A DNA stretch of 64,000 nucleotides from Streptomyces spinoverrucosus (GCF_015712165.1 NZ_JADPZX010000001.1:2604001-2668000); one strand, 5' to 3'. Counted from the stretch's first letter, positions 36,033-45,885 are shown. A program made the numbers and translations. Notes: generated by a model not told the origin, from the letters alone.

Positions 36033-37340
36033 TTACCTTGTGAAGCGCGAGCGGGGGCCGACGGCGGTCGCTCCGTTGACTCCGGAGACCCCGACGGCGA
36101 CCGGAGTGCGCTCGTCCTCCTCCTCGGCGAGTGCCTCGGCCGGGACCTCGGACGCGGGCGGCATGACGACCCGGCGCCGGCGGTAGCGCGGCGGCACGAA
36201 GTGCTCGGCCCACAGCGGGGCGCGCGGGGTGAAGCGGGGCAGCAGCAGCAGGATCAGGCCGATGGCGCTGAGCAGCACCACGCTCAGCACGATCCACATG
36301 GACGCCGAGTTCACCGAGTAGGCGAGCGCGCCGAAGGCGATCAGCGCCGACCAGAAGTACATGATCAGCACGGCCCGGCTGTGCGAGTGGCCGATCTCCA
36401 GCAGCCGATGGTGCAGGTGCCCCCGGTCGGCGGCGAACGGCGACTGACCGCGCCAGGTGCGGCGCACGATCGCGAGGATCAGGTCCGCCGCCGGGATGGC
36501 GATGATGGTGAGCGGCATCAGCAGCGGGATGTAGACCGGCACCATCTGGTGCACGGCGTTGCGCTCGGAGCCGGAGAACAGCTTCATCACGTCCGGGTCG
36601 ACCTGCCCGGTCACCGAGATCGCGCCCGCCGCCAGCACCAGGCCGATCAGCATCGAGCCGGAGTCGCCCATGAAGATGCGCGCCGGGTGCATGTTGTGTG
36701 GCAGGAAGCCCAGGCACATGCCCATCAGCACGGCCGCGAAGAGGGTGGCCGGGGCGGCCGCCTCGATGCCGTACGAGTACCAGATCCGGTAGGCGTACAT
36801 GAAGAACGCGGCCGACGCGATGCACACCATGCCCGCCGCCAGACCGTCCAGCCCGTCGACGAAGTTGACCGCGTTGATGGTGATGACGACCAGGGCGACG
36901 GTGAGCAGGGTGCCCTGCCACTGGGTCAGCGCGACCGTGCCGACGCCCGGCACCGGCAGCCACAGGATCGTCAGACCCTGCATCACCATCACGCCGGCGG
37001 CGATCATCTGGCCGCCCAGCTTGATCAGGGCGTCGATCTCGAACTTGTCGTCCAGCACGCCGATGAGCCAGATCAGCGCCGCCCCGGAGAGCAGCGCGCG
37101 CGGCTCGTTGGACTTCTCGAAGACCTCGCTGAGGTTGGTGAGGTGGTCGGCGACCAGCAGGCCCGCGCACAGGCCGAAGAACATCGCGATCCCGCCGAGC
37201 CGTGGAGTGGGTTCCCGGTGCACGTCACGTGCCCGGATCTCCGGCATCGCTCCGGCCACGATCGCGAACTTCCGTACCGGCCCTGTCAGCAGGTACGTCA
37301 CCGCGGCCGTGATGCAGAGCGTCAGCAGGTATTCACGCAC
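36033..37340 (-). CDS. WecA/TagO/MraY-family undecaprenyl-phosphate sugar-phosphate transferase
   Basis: A 435-residue polytopic enzyme (about 11 helices) transferring a GlcNAc-1-phosphate-type unit to undecaprenyl phosphate, starting wall glycopolymers. Motifs are REPTPRLGGIAMF, the acidic IGVLDDKFEI, NAVNFVDGLDGLAAG and FMGDSGSM. The cytoplasmic tail of about 70 residues is variable. GTG 37340 opens at the first helix. The family also includes MraY; the true MraY would lie in the division cluster, so WecA/TagO is preferred. Confidence 0.9.
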   Translation of the reverse strand: MREYLLTLCITAAVTYLLTGPVRKFAIVAGAMPEIRARDVHREPTPRLGGIAMFFGLCAGLLVADHLTNLSEVFEKSNEPRALLSGAALIWLIGVLDDKFEIDALIKLGGQMIAAGVMVMQGLTILWLPVPGVGTVALTQWQGTLLTVALVVITINAVNFVDGLDGLAAGMVCIASAAFFMYAYRIWYSYGIEAAAPATLFAAVLMGMCLGFLPHNMHPARIFMGDSGSMLIGLVLAAGAISVTGQVDPDVMKLFSGSERNAVHQMVPVYIPLLMPLTIIAIPAADLILAIVRRTWRGQSPFAADRGHLHHRLLEIGHSHSRAVLIMYFWSALIAFGALAYSVNSASMWIVLSVVLLSAIGLILLLLPRFTPRAPLWAEHFVPPRYRRRRVVMPPASEVPAEALAEEEDERTPVAVGVSGVNGATAVGPRSRFTR

Positions 37341-37469
37341 GGGCTTCCCCACAGGTCTCGCTGGCCATCTCAGCCCCACACCCTAGCGAGGGACGCATAT
37401 GGTTGGGGACTTCCGGGTAGCGACGATGGTTGCACGTGTGGCTGTGTACGGATTCCCGGATACCCCCGC

Positions 37470-38720
37470 TCACGGCTGATACGGCGGCGGATACGGCGGA
37501 AACGCACGGGCCATGTCCCGCACTTCCTCCCGCACCAGCTTGCTGTCGGCCTGGTCCCGCAGCACCCCCGCGAGCAGCTTGGCGATCCGGGCCATCTCGC
37601 CCTCCCCCATCCCCTGTGTGGTGACGGCCGCGGTGCCCAGGCGCAGGCCACGGGCGTCGCCGTGCGGCAGGGCGCAGCAGTCGAGGATCATCCCGGCGGC
37701 GGCGAGCCGGCCGCGGGCGGCGCGGCCGTCGACGCCGAGCGGGGCCGTATCGGCGGTGATGAGGTGGGTGTCCGTGCCGCCGGTGGTGATGGCGAGGCCC
37801 TCGGCGGCGAGTGCGGCGGCCAGGAAGCGGGCGTTGGCGACCACCTGATGGGCGTACTCCTGGAAGGCCGGTGTTGCCGCCTCGCCGAAGGCGACGGCCT
37901 TGGCGGCGATGGTGTGCATCTGGGCGCCGCCCTGGGTGAAGGGGAAGACGGCCCGGTCGACCCGTTCGGCGAGCTCCGCGCCGCACAGGATCATGCCGCC
38001 ACGCGGCCCCCGCAGCACCTTGTGCGTGGTGGCGCACACCACATCGGCGTACGGCACCGGATTCGGTGCCGCTCCCCCGGCGACGAGCCCGATGGGGTGG
38101 GCCGCGTCGGCGATGAGGTAGGCGCCCACCTCGTCGGCGACCTCGCGGAAGTAGGCGTAATCGATGTGCCGTGGGTAGGCGATCGAGCCGCACACGATCG
38201 CCTTGGGGCGGTGCGTGCGGGCGAGGGTGCGGACCTGGTCGTAGGCGATGAGGCCGGTCTCCTCGTCGACGCCGTAGCTCACGAAGTCGAACCAGCGGCC
38301 GGAGAAGTTGGCGGGCGAGCCGTGGGTGAGGTGACCGCCGTACGGCAGGCCGAGGGCGAGGACCGTGTCGCCGGGCCGCAGCAGCGCGGCGTAGGCGGCG
38401 AGGACGGCCGAACTGCCCGAGTGGGACTGGACGTTGGCGTGCTGGGCGCCGAACAGCGTGGTGGCGCGCTGTACGGCGAGCCGCTCGGCGACGTCGACTA
38501 TCTCGCAGCCGCCGTGGTAGCGGGACCCCGGATAGCCCTCCGCGTACTTGTTGGCGAGCGGCGAGCCGAGGGCGGCCAGCACGGCCGGCGAGGCGAAGTT
38601 CTCGGCGGCGATCAGCTGCAACGTGGTCGACTGCCGGTCCAGCTCCCCGAGCAGGATCTCGGCGAGCGCGGGATCCTGCCGCCGCAGGAGATCGGCCTCT
38701 TGGGCATGGGTGACCGCCAT
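37470..38720 (-). CDS. glyA: Serine hydroxymethyltransferase, second paralogue type
   Basis: A 416-residue PLP enzyme making glycine and 5,10-methylene-THF from serine. The PLP Lys is near 233 in TTHKVLRGPRGG; the LQLIAAENFASP and GSRYHGGCEIVD motifs are also present. Some usual residues differ: the DxAH motif reads DAAHPIGLVAGG and the late loop GMILDCCALPHG is divergent. These fit the second Streptomyces SHMT (GlyA2), which could act on a modified substrate; that is inference. Confidence 0.88.
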   Translation of the reverse strand: MAVTHAQEADLLRRQDPALAEILLGELDRQSTTLQLIAAENFASPAVLAALGSPLANKYAEGYPGSRYHGGCEIVDVAERLAVQRATTLFGAQHANVQSHSGSSAVLAAYAALLRPGDTVLALGLPYGGHLTHGSPANFSGRWFDFVSYGVDEETGLIAYDQVRTLARTHRPKAIVCGSIAYPRHIDYAYFREVADEVGAYLIADAAHPIGLVAGGAAPNPVPYADVVCATTHKVLRGPRGGMILCGAELAERVDRAVFPFTQGGAQMHTIAAKAVAFGEAATPAFQEYAHQVVANARFLAAALAAEGLAITTGGTDTHLITADTAPLGVDGRAARGRLAAAGMILDCCALPHGDARGLRLGTAAVTTQGMGEGEMARIAKLLAGVLRDQADSKLVREEVRDMARAFPPYPPPYQP

Positions 38721-38806
38721 CGTGGACTCCGGGCGTCGACTGGGGACGTAGGTCCAATGTAGGCCGGGGTGGTCGGGGGCGCCCGCTGTCGTGGGGCGGG
38801 CGGGAC

Positions 38807-39487
38807 TCAGGTCCGCGCCGCCACTCCCGTCAACGCCGTCACCACGGGATCCAGCGCCTGGTGTATCTCGTCGCCGACCGAGCGGAAGAAGGTCAGCGGA
38901 GCCCCGTACGGGTCGTACACCTCGTCCGCCTCGGCGGTGGGTGCCAGCAGCCAGCCCCGCAGTGCGGCGGCGGCCCGCACCAGTGCGCGGGCGCGCGCGA
39001 CCACGCCGTCCTCCAGCGGAGGCAGGGTCGCCGGGTCGATGGCCTTCACCAGCCGAGTGAACTCCTTCAGCGTGAAGGTGCGCAGCCCCGCCGAGTGGCC
39101 CATCGAGATCACCTGGGCGCGGTGGTCACGGGTGGCGGTGAGCACCAGGTCGGCACGGATCACATGCTCGTCGAGCAGCTCCCGCCCCACGAAGCCGGAG
39201 GCGTCCGCGCCGAAGTCGGCCAGCACCGTCTCGGCGTTGGCCTCCATGGGCGCGCCCTCGTGGCCCCAGGTGCCGGCGCTCTCCACGATCAGCCCGCCGC
39301 CCAGGACACCGAGCCGCTGCGACACGAAATGCCGGGTCAGCCGCTCGGTGATGGGCGAGCGGCACACGTTTCCGGTGCTGACGTGGAGGATGCGGAAGCT
39401 GTCGCGCGGAAGCCCCACGAAGGTCGTCGTGATCTCCGCCGCACGTTCCCCGTTGCCTATGCCACGCCCCGCGTCAGGGGCTGTCAA
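38807..39487 (-). CDS. Low-molecular-weight phosphatase-like protein with Cys-to-Ser change
   Basis: A 226-residue member of the LMW protein-tyrosine phosphatase/arsenate reductase fold. The P-loop reads HVSTGNVCRSPITERL, whereas active enzymes have Cys at the place of Ser37 (V-C-x-G-N-x-C-R-S). The second Cys (42), Arg43 and the general-acid motif DPYGAP remain. It therefore should bind phosphate but not form a phospho-cysteine. The TTG start overlaps the tsaC stop, so both are coupled. Confidence 0.85.
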   Translation of the reverse strand: MTAPDAGRGIGNGERAAEITTTFVGLPRDSFRILHVSTGNVCRSPITERLTRHFVSQRLGVLGGGLIVESAGTWGHEGAPMEANAETVLADFGADASGFVGRELLDEHVIRADLVLTATRDHRAQVISMGHSAGLRTFTLKEFTRLVKAIDPATLPPLEDGVVARARALVRAAAALRGWLLAPTAEADEVYDPYGAPLTFFRSVGDEIHQALDPVVTALTGVAART

Positions 39488-40131
39488 TTGGCCACCTCAA
39501 GGTCGGGTACGACCTTGCGCAGCTCGTCCGGCGAGAGGGCGCCCTCCCGCAGCAGGACGGGCACCGGGCCGGTGACGTCGACGATGGAGGACGGCACGTT
39601 GCCGGGGGTGGGGCCGCCGTCGAGGTAGACGGAGACGGAGTCGCCGAGCATCTGCTGGGCGGCGTCGCAGTCCTCCGGCGCCGGGTGCCCGGTGAGGTTC
39701 GCCGAGGAGACGGCCATGGGGCCGACCTCGGTGAGCAGCTCGATGGCGACCGGGTGCAGTGGCATGCGCACGGCAACCGTGCCCCGGGTGTCGCCCAGGT
39801 CCCACTGCAGCGACGGCTGGTGCTTGGCGACCAGCGTCAGCGCGCCCGGCCAGAACGCGTCGACCAGCTCCCAGGCCAGCTCGGAGAAGTCGGTGACCAG
39901 GCCGTGCAGGGTGTTCGGGGAGCCGATGAGGACGGGCGTCGGCATGTTGCGGCCGCGCCCCTTGGCCTGAAGCAGGTCGGAGACGGCCTCCGCGGAGAAC
40001 GCGTCGGCGCCGATGCCGTACACGGTGTCGGTGGGGAGGACCACCAGCTCGCCACGGCGGACGGCGGACGCGGCCTCACGCAGACCGGTCACGCGGTCGG
40101 TGGCGTCGTTGGTGTCGTATCGCCGTGCCAT
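39484..40131 (-). CDS. tsaC: L-threonylcarbamoyladenylate synthase (Sua5/YrdC/TsaC)
   Basis: A 215-residue enzyme making threonylcarbamoyl-AMP for the tRNA t6A37 modification. Motifs are GELVVLPTDTVYGIGADAFS, the KGRGRNMPTPVLIG substrate loop and SSANLTGHPAP. It lies between prmC and the phosphatase-like gene in a translation-factor operon. Confidence 0.93.
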   Translation of the reverse strand: MARRYDTNDATDRVTGLREAASAVRRGELVVLPTDTVYGIGADAFSAEAVSDLLQAKGRGRNMPTPVLIGSPNTLHGLVTDFSELAWELVDAFWPGALTLVAKHQPSLQWDLGDTRGTVAVRMPLHPVAIELLTEVGPMAVSSANLTGHPAPEDCDAAQQMLGDSVSVYLDGGPTPGNVPSSIVDVTGPVPVLLREGALSPDELRKVVPDLEVAN

Positions 40132-40182
40132 TTCAGCGGGCCTCCTCGTACACGTACTGCGGGTGTGAAGTCTGGTGGGTGC

Positions 40183-41064
40183 TCACGGCAGCGCCTTACG
40201 GGCGGTGGCGAAGCGCGGGCGGTTGTTGAGGTCGGGGTGGTCGGCCGCGTCGGCCCAGCCCCGTTCCTCGGTGAAGATCCACGGCACCTGGCCGCCCTGG
40301 GTGTCGGCGTGCTCGATGACGACGACGCCGCCGGGGCGCAGCAGCCGGTGCGCGGTGCGTTCCAGGCCCCGGATGAGGTCGAGGCCGTCCTCGCCGGAGA
40401 ACAGCGCCAGCTCGGGGTCGTAGTCCCGGGCCTCGGGAGCGACGTACTCCCACTCGGTGAGCGGGATGTACGGCGGGTTGGAGATCACCAGGTCGACCTG
40501 ACCGTCGAGGTCGGGGAACGCGGTCAGGGCGTCCCCCTGCCGCAGGTCGACCCGCGACCCCTCGACGTTCTTACGGGTCCACCGCAGCGCCTCTTCGGAC
40601 AGCTCCACGGCGTGCACGCGGGAGCGCGGCACCTCCTGGGCGAGGGCGAGCGCGATGGCGCCGGAGCCGGTGCACAGGTCGACGATCAGCGGCTCGACCA
40701 CGTCCATGGCGCGCACGGCGTCTATGGCCCAGCCGACCACGGACTCCGTCTCCGGGCGCGGCACGAACACGCCCGGACCGACCTGGAGTTCCAGGTACCG
40801 GAAGAACGCCCGCCCGGTGATGTGCTGGAGCGGCTCGCGCTGCTCACGGCGCGCGACGACCTCCCAGTAGCGGGCGTCGAAGTCGGAGTCCTTCACGGAG
40901 TGCAACTCGCCCCGCTTCACGCCGTGCACGAACGCGGCGAGCTCCTCCGCGTCGGTGCGCGGCGAGGGCACGCCGGCGTCGGCCAGCCGCTGGGTGGCCT
41001 GGGCCACCTCCGCGAGCAGCAGACTGCGGGGGCCTGGGGGTCGCCCCCCAAAAGATGGCTGCAC
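40183..41064 (-). CDS. prmC: Peptide chain release factor N5-glutamine methyltransferase
   Basis: A 293-residue SAM methyltransferase that methylates the GGQ glutamine of release factors. Motifs are VDLCTGSGAIALALA and the catalytic ISNPPYIP. The start is GTG 41064 after GGAGGACGAGC. Codons about 4-13 are made of a G/C palindromic intergenic repeat (QPSFGGRPPGPR), after which the expected N-terminus LLLAEVAQATQRL begins. The repeat appears to have replaced or extended the native first codons without losing the ribosome site. It directly follows its substrate gene prfA. Confidence 0.92.
   Translation of the reverse strand: MQPSFGGRPPGPRSLLLAEVAQATQRLADAGVPSPRTDAEELAAFVHGVKRGELHSVKDSDFDARYWEVVARREQREPLQHITGRAFFRYLELQVGPGVFVPRPETESVVGWAIDAVRAMDVVEPLIVDLCTGSGAIALALAQEVPRSRVHAVELSEEALRWTRKNVEGSRVDLRQGDALTAFPDLDGQVDLVISNPPYIPLTEWEYVAPEARDYDPELALFSGEDGLDLIRGLERTAHRLLRPGGVVVIEHADTQGGQVPWIFTEERGWADAADHPDLNNRPRFATARKALP
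41027..41054. repeat. G/C palindromic repeat at prmC start
   Basis: GCGGGGGCCTGGGGGTCGCCCCCC lies within the first dozen codons of prmC on the opposite strand. Similar G/C palindromes occur between genes here (2421-2456). Confidence 0.65.
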
Positions 41065-41093
41065 GCTCGTCCTCCGTCGTACTGATAAGTGCC

Positions 41094-42161
41094 TTACGCG
41101 GCTGCGAGCTTGGCGGCCGAGTCCGCGTCGACGCAGGCCTGGATCACCGCGTCGAGGTCGCCGTCCAGGACCTGGTCGAGGTTGTACGCCTTGAAGCCGA
41201 CACGGTGGTCCGAGATGCGATTCTCCGGGAAGTTGTACGTACGGATCTTCTCGGAGCGGTCGACGGTACGGACCTGGCTGCGGCGGGCGTCGGCGGCCTC
41301 CCTCTCCGCCTCCTCCTGCGCCATGGCGAGCAGCCTGGAGCGCAGGATACGCAGTGCCTGCTCCTTGTTCTGCAGCTGGCTCTTCTCGTTCTGGCAGGAG
41401 GCGACGACTCCGGTCGGAATGTGCGTGATGCGCACGGCGGAGTCGGTGGTGTTGACGGACTGGCCGCCGGGCCCGGAGGACCGGTAGACGTCGATGCGCA
41501 GGTCGTTCGGGTTGATCTCGACGTCGACCTCCTCGGCCTCGGGAGTGACGAGGACACCGGCCGCGGAGGTGTGGATCCGGCCCTGGGACTCGGTGGCCGG
41601 CACGCGCTGCACGCGGTGCACACCGCCCTCGTACTTCATCCGGGCCCACACGCCCTGCCCGGGCTCGATCTGCCCACGCGCCTTCACCGCGACCTGGACG
41701 TCCTTGTAACCGCCCAGCTCGGACTCGGTGGCGTCGATGATCTCGGTCTTCCAGCCGATCCGCTCGGCGTAGCGCAGATACATGCGCAGCAGGTCGCCGG
41801 CGAACAGCGCCGACTCGTCGCCGCCTGCGCCCGCCTTGATCTCCAGGATCACGTCCTTGTCGTCGCTGGGGTCGCGCGGGACCAGCAGCAGGCGGAGCTT
41901 CTCCGTCAGCTCCTCGCGGTGCTGCTCCAGCTCCTTGACCTCGGCGGCGAACTCCGGGTCGTCGGCGCCCAGTTCGCGGGCCGTCTCGATGTCGTCGCCG
42001 GACTGCTTCCAGGAGCGGTACGTGGCGACGATCGGGGTCAGCTCGGCGTAGCGCTTGTTCAGCTTGCGCGCGTTCGCCTGGTCGGCGTGGACCGACGGGT
42101 CGGCGAGCTTCTTCTCCAGGTCGGCGTGCTCGACGACGAGCTCCTCGACGGCCTCGAACAT
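41094..42161 (-). CDS. prfA: Peptide chain release factor 1
   Basis: A 355-residue factor recognising UAA/UAG. It carries the catalytic [16 protein letters not shown] (GGQ) in the C-terminal half and the family-typical middle [14 protein letters not shown]. It is cotranscribed with prmC 29 bp downstream and with rpmE 109 bp upstream. Confidence 0.97.
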   Translation of the reverse strand: MFEAVEELVVEHADLEKKLADPSVHADQANARKLNKRYAELTPIVATYRSWKQSGDDIETARELGADDPEFAAEVKELEQHREELTEKLRLLLVPRDPSDDKDVILEIKAGAGGDESALFAGDLLRMYLRYAERIGWKTEIIDATESELGGYKDVQVAVKARGQIEPGQGVWARMKYEGGVHRVQRVPATESQGRIHTSAAGVLVTPEAEEVDVEINPNDLRIDVYRSSGPGGQSVNTTDSAVRITHIPTGVVASCQNEKSQLQNKEQALRILRSRLLAMAQEEAEREAADARRSQVRTVDRSEKIRTYNFPENRISDHRVGFKAYNLDQVLDGDLDAVIQACVDADSAAKLAAA

Positions 42162-42270
42162 CTCTGGCTCCTGTTGATACGTACGGGGTGAAGTGGGCGG
42201 GTGACCAAAAACGCCGGTCCCGGCACGCCCGCAGCAGGGGCGTGACCGTGGACCGGCGAAATCGGGCTCG

Positions 42271-42492
42271 CTACTTCTTGGAGCCGGCAGCCTTGCCGAA
42301 GCGGGCCTCGAAGCGGGCCACACGGCCACCGGTGTCGAGGATCTTCTGCTTGCCCGTGTAGAACGGGTGGCACTCGGAGCAGACCTCGGCCCGGATGGCG
42401 CCGGACTCGATGGTGCTGCGGGTGGTGAACGACGCGCCGCAGGTGCAGCTGACCTGCGTCTCGACGTACGCGGGGTGGATGTCGCGCTTCAA
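42271..42492 (-). CDS. rpmE: Ribosomal protein L31, zinc-binding form
   Basis: A 73-residue protein with Cys16, Cys18, Cys38 and Cys41 (CTCG and [10 protein letters not shown]), the C+ zinc form. The start is TTG 42492 with GGAGA 4 bases upstream; the expected first residues KRDIHPAY follow immediately. The unusual start codon may lower its rate of synthesis. Confidence 0.95.
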   Translation of the reverse strand: MKRDIHPAYVETQVSCTCGASFTTRSTIESGAIRAEVCSECHPFYTGKQKILDTGGRVARFEARFGKAAGSKK

Positions 42493-42666
42493 GGTGTCTC
42501 CTAGGTTTCGGGAGGGCGCCGGGTCGCCTGCCGCGGGATGCGTCGGGCGTGAACCGGAGCCGACGTACCAGTCTGCCAGGACTGGGGCCATCCCCCAAAA
42601 CCGGGGGTTGCTGTGGTCTATTCCCTGTCCGCCGTCGTGGGTTTCTCGCGCGGTTCCCCGCGCCCC

Positions 42667-43806
42667 TCAACCGGCACTGACCACGCCGTTCGCCGTACCC
42701 GTTGCTGTTCCTTCGGTCGCCGACCTGGGGATGGGCTTGTCGTTCTTGAGGGCCGTCCAGACCTGCTGGGCCTTCGCCTCTGCGAGGAGGACTCGGTTGG
42801 GGTCGGCCGGGTCGTACTGGACCGGCATCGTGACCATGTTCATCTTTGCCGCGCTGATGCCCTTGAGGCCGCTCGCGAAGGACATCAGGGCGTCCACCGA
42901 GCCGAGGGAGGAGTCGGTCGTGACCGCGTTGGTGGCGGTGTCGGCGAGGTCGTACAGCTTCTTGGGGTTGGTGAAGACGCCGATGTCCTTGACCTGCTCG
43001 ACGAGCGCCTTGATGAAGGCCTGCTGGAGCTGGATGCGGCCGAGGTCGGAGCCGTCGCCCACGCCGTGCCGGGTGCGGACCAGGCCGAGGGCCTGCTTGC
43101 CGGTGAGCGTGTGCGTGCCCGCCTTGAGGTTCAGGTGGCTGTCGGGGTCGTCGATGTCCTCGGTGGTGGTGATCTCGACGCCGCCGAGCTCGTCGATGAG
43201 CTTCTGGAAGCCGACGAAGTCGACCTCCAGGTAGTGGTCCATCCGGATGCCGGTGAGGGACTCCACGGTCTTCACGGCACACGCGGCGCCACCGGTGGTG
43301 TACGCGGAGTTGAACATCACGTCGGAGGCCGCGTCGTGCGCGGTGCCGTTCGGGTCCGTGCACTCGGGGCGGTCGATCAGGGTGTCGCGCGGGATGGAGA
43401 CCACGCTGGCCTTCTTCCGGCCCTCGTAGACGTGCACGATCATCGCCGTGTCCGAGCGGGCACTGCCGTCGTCGGCGCCGCCGCCCAGCTCCTGGTTGCT
43501 GCCGGAGCGGGTGTCCGAGCCCAGGACCAGGATGTTCTCGGAGCCGTTGTCGGCCTTGCCGGGCCGGTCGGTGCCCAGGGCGTGGTCGATGTCGACGCTT
43601 TTGATGTTGCCGTTGAGCTTGAAGTACACGTACCCGACGCCGGTGCCGCCCAGGACGACGATGCCCGCCGCGGTCCAGGCCGTGATCAGCAGCCCCCTGT
43701 GGCCGTTGGCCCGGGGCTTGCGGCGGCGGCCCTTGGCCCGGCGGCGCGGGCCCTTCGTGCCGGGCTCGCCCGGTATGCCGGGCCCCGGCGTGCTGTCGGC
43801 AGGCAT
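42667..43806 (-). CDS. LytR-CpsA-Psr family wall glycopolymer ligase
   Basis: A 379-residue protein. A basic, disordered N-terminus (1-35), one membrane helix (about 38-60) and an extracytoplasmic LCP domain follow in order. Key motifs are NILVLGSDTRSG, SDTAMIVHV, VSIPRDTLID and LGLVRTRHG with phosphate-binding Arg residues. It transfers lipid-linked polymers to peptidoglycan, a logical partner of the WecA-like enzyme at 36 kb. Confidence 0.93.
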   Translation of the reverse strand: MPADSTPGPGIPGEPGTKGPRRRAKGRRRKPRANGHRGLLITAWTAAGIVVLGGTGVGYVYFKLNGNIKSVDIDHALGTDRPGKADNGSENILVLGSDTRSGSNQELGGGADDGSARSDTAMIVHVYEGRKKASVVSIPRDTLIDRPECTDPNGTAHDAASDVMFNSAYTTGGAACAVKTVESLTGIRMDHYLEVDFVGFQKLIDELGGVEITTTEDIDDPDSHLNLKAGTHTLTGKQALGLVRTRHGVGDGSDLGRIQLQQAFIKALVEQVKDIGVFTNPKKLYDLADTATNAVTTDSSLGSVDALMSFASGLKGISAAKMNMVTMPVQYDPADPNRVLLAEAKAQQVWTALKNDKPIPRSATEGTATGTANGVVSAG

Positions 43807-43918
43807 GTGCTCCTCAGCTCTCGTCGGCTCAGTGACCCCCTGCGATCAGGAATGGGCATGCACCAGACCATCGTCGCTCTGTCCGGTCAGACGGGGAAAC
43901 TCGGGACAGGGTTGCATG

Positions 43919-43959
43919 ACGCACTGTGCCCACCCGGGGCTCGGGTGGGCACGGTGCGT
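43919..43959 (-). terminator. Terminator after exported protease
   Basis: An 18-bp stem with one G-T pair (43919-43936 with 43942-43959) and a five-base loop lies between the protease stop and the LCP gene. Confidence 0.78.
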
Positions 43960-43999
43960 TGCTGTGGCGGGCCGGTTGTCTCCCGGCTCACCTGCGGTT

Positions 44000-45817
44000 T
44001 CAGGCGAGGATGTCGTACCCCTTGAAGTACGTCCCGGCCGAGATCCGTGTGGTGAAGAACGCACCCGTGGCGTTCCCGGTGCCCCGGTAGAGGTAGAGGG
44101 TGCCGCCGGGCGTGCGGGCCAGGAGGTCGGCGCGGCCGTCGCCGCTGACGTCGCCGACCACGTTGAGCGCGTTGTACGTCGAGGTGCTCCAGGTCGTCAC
44201 CTTGATCCGGCCGGAGAACGCCCCGGTGGCCTTGCCCGTGCCCTTGTACAGATAGACGTAGCCGTTGCTCGCGTTGCGGGCGATGAGGTCGGTCCGGCCG
44301 TCGCCGGTGAAGTCGCCGTGGCCCTTCAGCGAGTTGTACTGGTTCCATCCGCTGCCGAACTGCACGCGTGTCGCGAACGTGCCGTTGCCCTTGCCGGGGT
44401 AGATCCACAGCTTGCCGGCCGAGTCGACCGACAGCAGGTCGGGCAGGTAGTCGCCGGTGACGTCACCCGGGACCAGGATCCGGGTGCGGGTCTTCCAGTT
44501 GTCGGCGATCCGCCGGGTGACCCAGGAGTTGCTCGACACCACGTAGTGCGCCCAGAAGACGTCGCCGTCGCTGCTGCGCCGGTAGATGAGGTCCTGGTAG
44601 CCGTCCCGGTCGAGGTCGGCCTGCACGACGGAGTCCATGCCGGCCCAGCTGCCCCAGTTCTCACCGGCCACGAACGAGGTGCCCCGGGAGTACCGGGAGT
44701 AGCCGGTGTCCGTGGAGGCGCTGCGCAGCCACAGGTCGGCCCGGTGGTCACCGTCGAAGTTGGTGTCGTCCACACGTGGGTAGGCGGCCCCGACGTACGT
44801 GGTCACCTTGGTGAAGACGCTGTAGGCACCCTGGGCGACGCAGTCCTCCACGCCCCAGGAGACGATGCCGACGATCCGGTTGTTGACCACCAGCGGGCCG
44901 CCGGAGTCGCCGTTGCAGGCGGTGGTGGTGCCGCTGTCGCTGCCGGTGGCGGGGTAGCCCGCGCAGACCATGTGGCCCTTGATGAAGTGGGAGCCGTAGG
45001 CGGCGGCGCAGGTGCTGTCCGACTGGACGGGCAGTGTGGCCGTCTTCAGCGTCTCGGAGATGTTGTCGTGGGTGGAGCTGGTCCGGCCCCAGCCGTACAC
45101 CTTGGCGCTGGTCCCGGCGGCGTACGAGGCGGTGTCCCCGGCTGTCGTCATGCGGATCGGCGTCGCCTTGACCGCGTTCGGCAGGGTGAGGACCGCGACG
45201 TCCGCGTCGATGGTCGACGAGCGGTACGAGGAGTGGTGCCACTGCCGCCAGACGCCACTGATGGTGCCGCCGTGCAGGTCGGTGATGTAGCCCTGGTCGT
45301 CGACGGACGGGAGCTGCGCGGTGCCGGTGATCACCGAGCCGTGGCGGTACCAGTCGTATCCGGCGACGCAGTGCGCGGCGGTGAGAATCTTGGTCGGCGC
45401 GACGACCGCTCCGCCGCAGAAGAAGCCGACGTCGTCGGCGGTGTCGGCGGTGCCCTTGTCGTCGCCGTACCAGAGCTGGGCCATCCACGGCGCGGAGGTG
45501 ATGGTCGTGGTGGTCCCGCCGATGATTTTCGCGTCGATGCCCGGTTCGGTGGTCCCGGCGCTGTACGACGACTTCGCCGGCGTCTGCCCAGCCGTGTAGT
45601 CCCCGGCGACCGCGGTGACGACCCGCCGCTCCAGCTCGGCGGCCGACGGGGAGATGGTGGCGGGCCTGACGGAGGGCTGCGGCAGCGGCGTCGCCGCCTC
45701 GGCGGAGGTGGTCAGCAGCGCGGCTGCGACAGCGACGGCGACACCTGCCGCGGAGACGGGCAGGGCGATACGTATCCGGCGTCTGTGCCGACCGCCGCCG
45801 GACGTGGTCGTGAACAA
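44000..45817 (-). CDS. Secreted trypsin-like serine protease with FG-GAP/VCBS repeats
   Basis: A 605-residue exported protein. A signal peptide (1-41, ending TSAEA), a short propeptide and an S1 protease domain (about 85-345) come first. The triad is His in LTAAHCVAG (near 150), Asp in DADVAVLTL (near 204) and Ser in GDSGGPLVV (near 302). Residues about 350-605 form repeated FG-GAP/VCBS blades (DLWLRSAS, DRDGYQDLIYR, GDFTGDGRTDLIAR, GDVSGDGRADLLAR) likely to fold as part of a propeller. It has its own terminator. It looks like an accessory gene inserted in the rpmE-rho housekeeping block. Confidence 0.92.
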   Translation of the reverse strand: MFTTTSGGGRHRRRIRIALPVSAAGVAVAVAAALLTTSAEAATPLPQPSVRPATISPSAAELERRVVTAVAGDYTAGQTPAKSSYSAGTTEPGIDAKIIGGTTTTITSAPWMAQLWYGDDKGTADTADDVGFFCGGAVVAPTKILTAAHCVAGYDWYRHGSVITGTAQLPSVDDQGYITDLHGGTISGVWRQWHHSSYRSSTIDADVAVLTLPNAVKATPIRMTTAGDTASYAAGTSAKVYGWGRTSSTHDNISETLKTATLPVQSDSTCAAAYGSHFIKGHMVCAGYPATGSDSGTTTACNGDSGGPLVVNNRIVGIVSWGVEDCVAQGAYSVFTKVTTYVGAAYPRVDDTNFDGDHRADLWLRSASTDTGYSRYSRGTSFVAGENWGSWAGMDSVVQADLDRDGYQDLIYRRSSDGDVFWAHYVVSSNSWVTRRIADNWKTRTRILVPGDVTGDYLPDLLSVDSAGKLWIYPGKGNGTFATRVQFGSGWNQYNSLKGHGDFTGDGRTDLIARNASNGYVYLYKGTGKATGAFSGRIKVTTWSTSTYNALNVVGDVSGDGRADLLARTPGGTLYLYRGTGNATGAFFTTRISAGTYFKGYDILA

Positions 45818-45885
45818 GAGATGTCCCCCCAGGGGTGCATGAGTGAGAAGGGGGTGAACTGATCACCCCTTCCCCTCAGCGCCGA

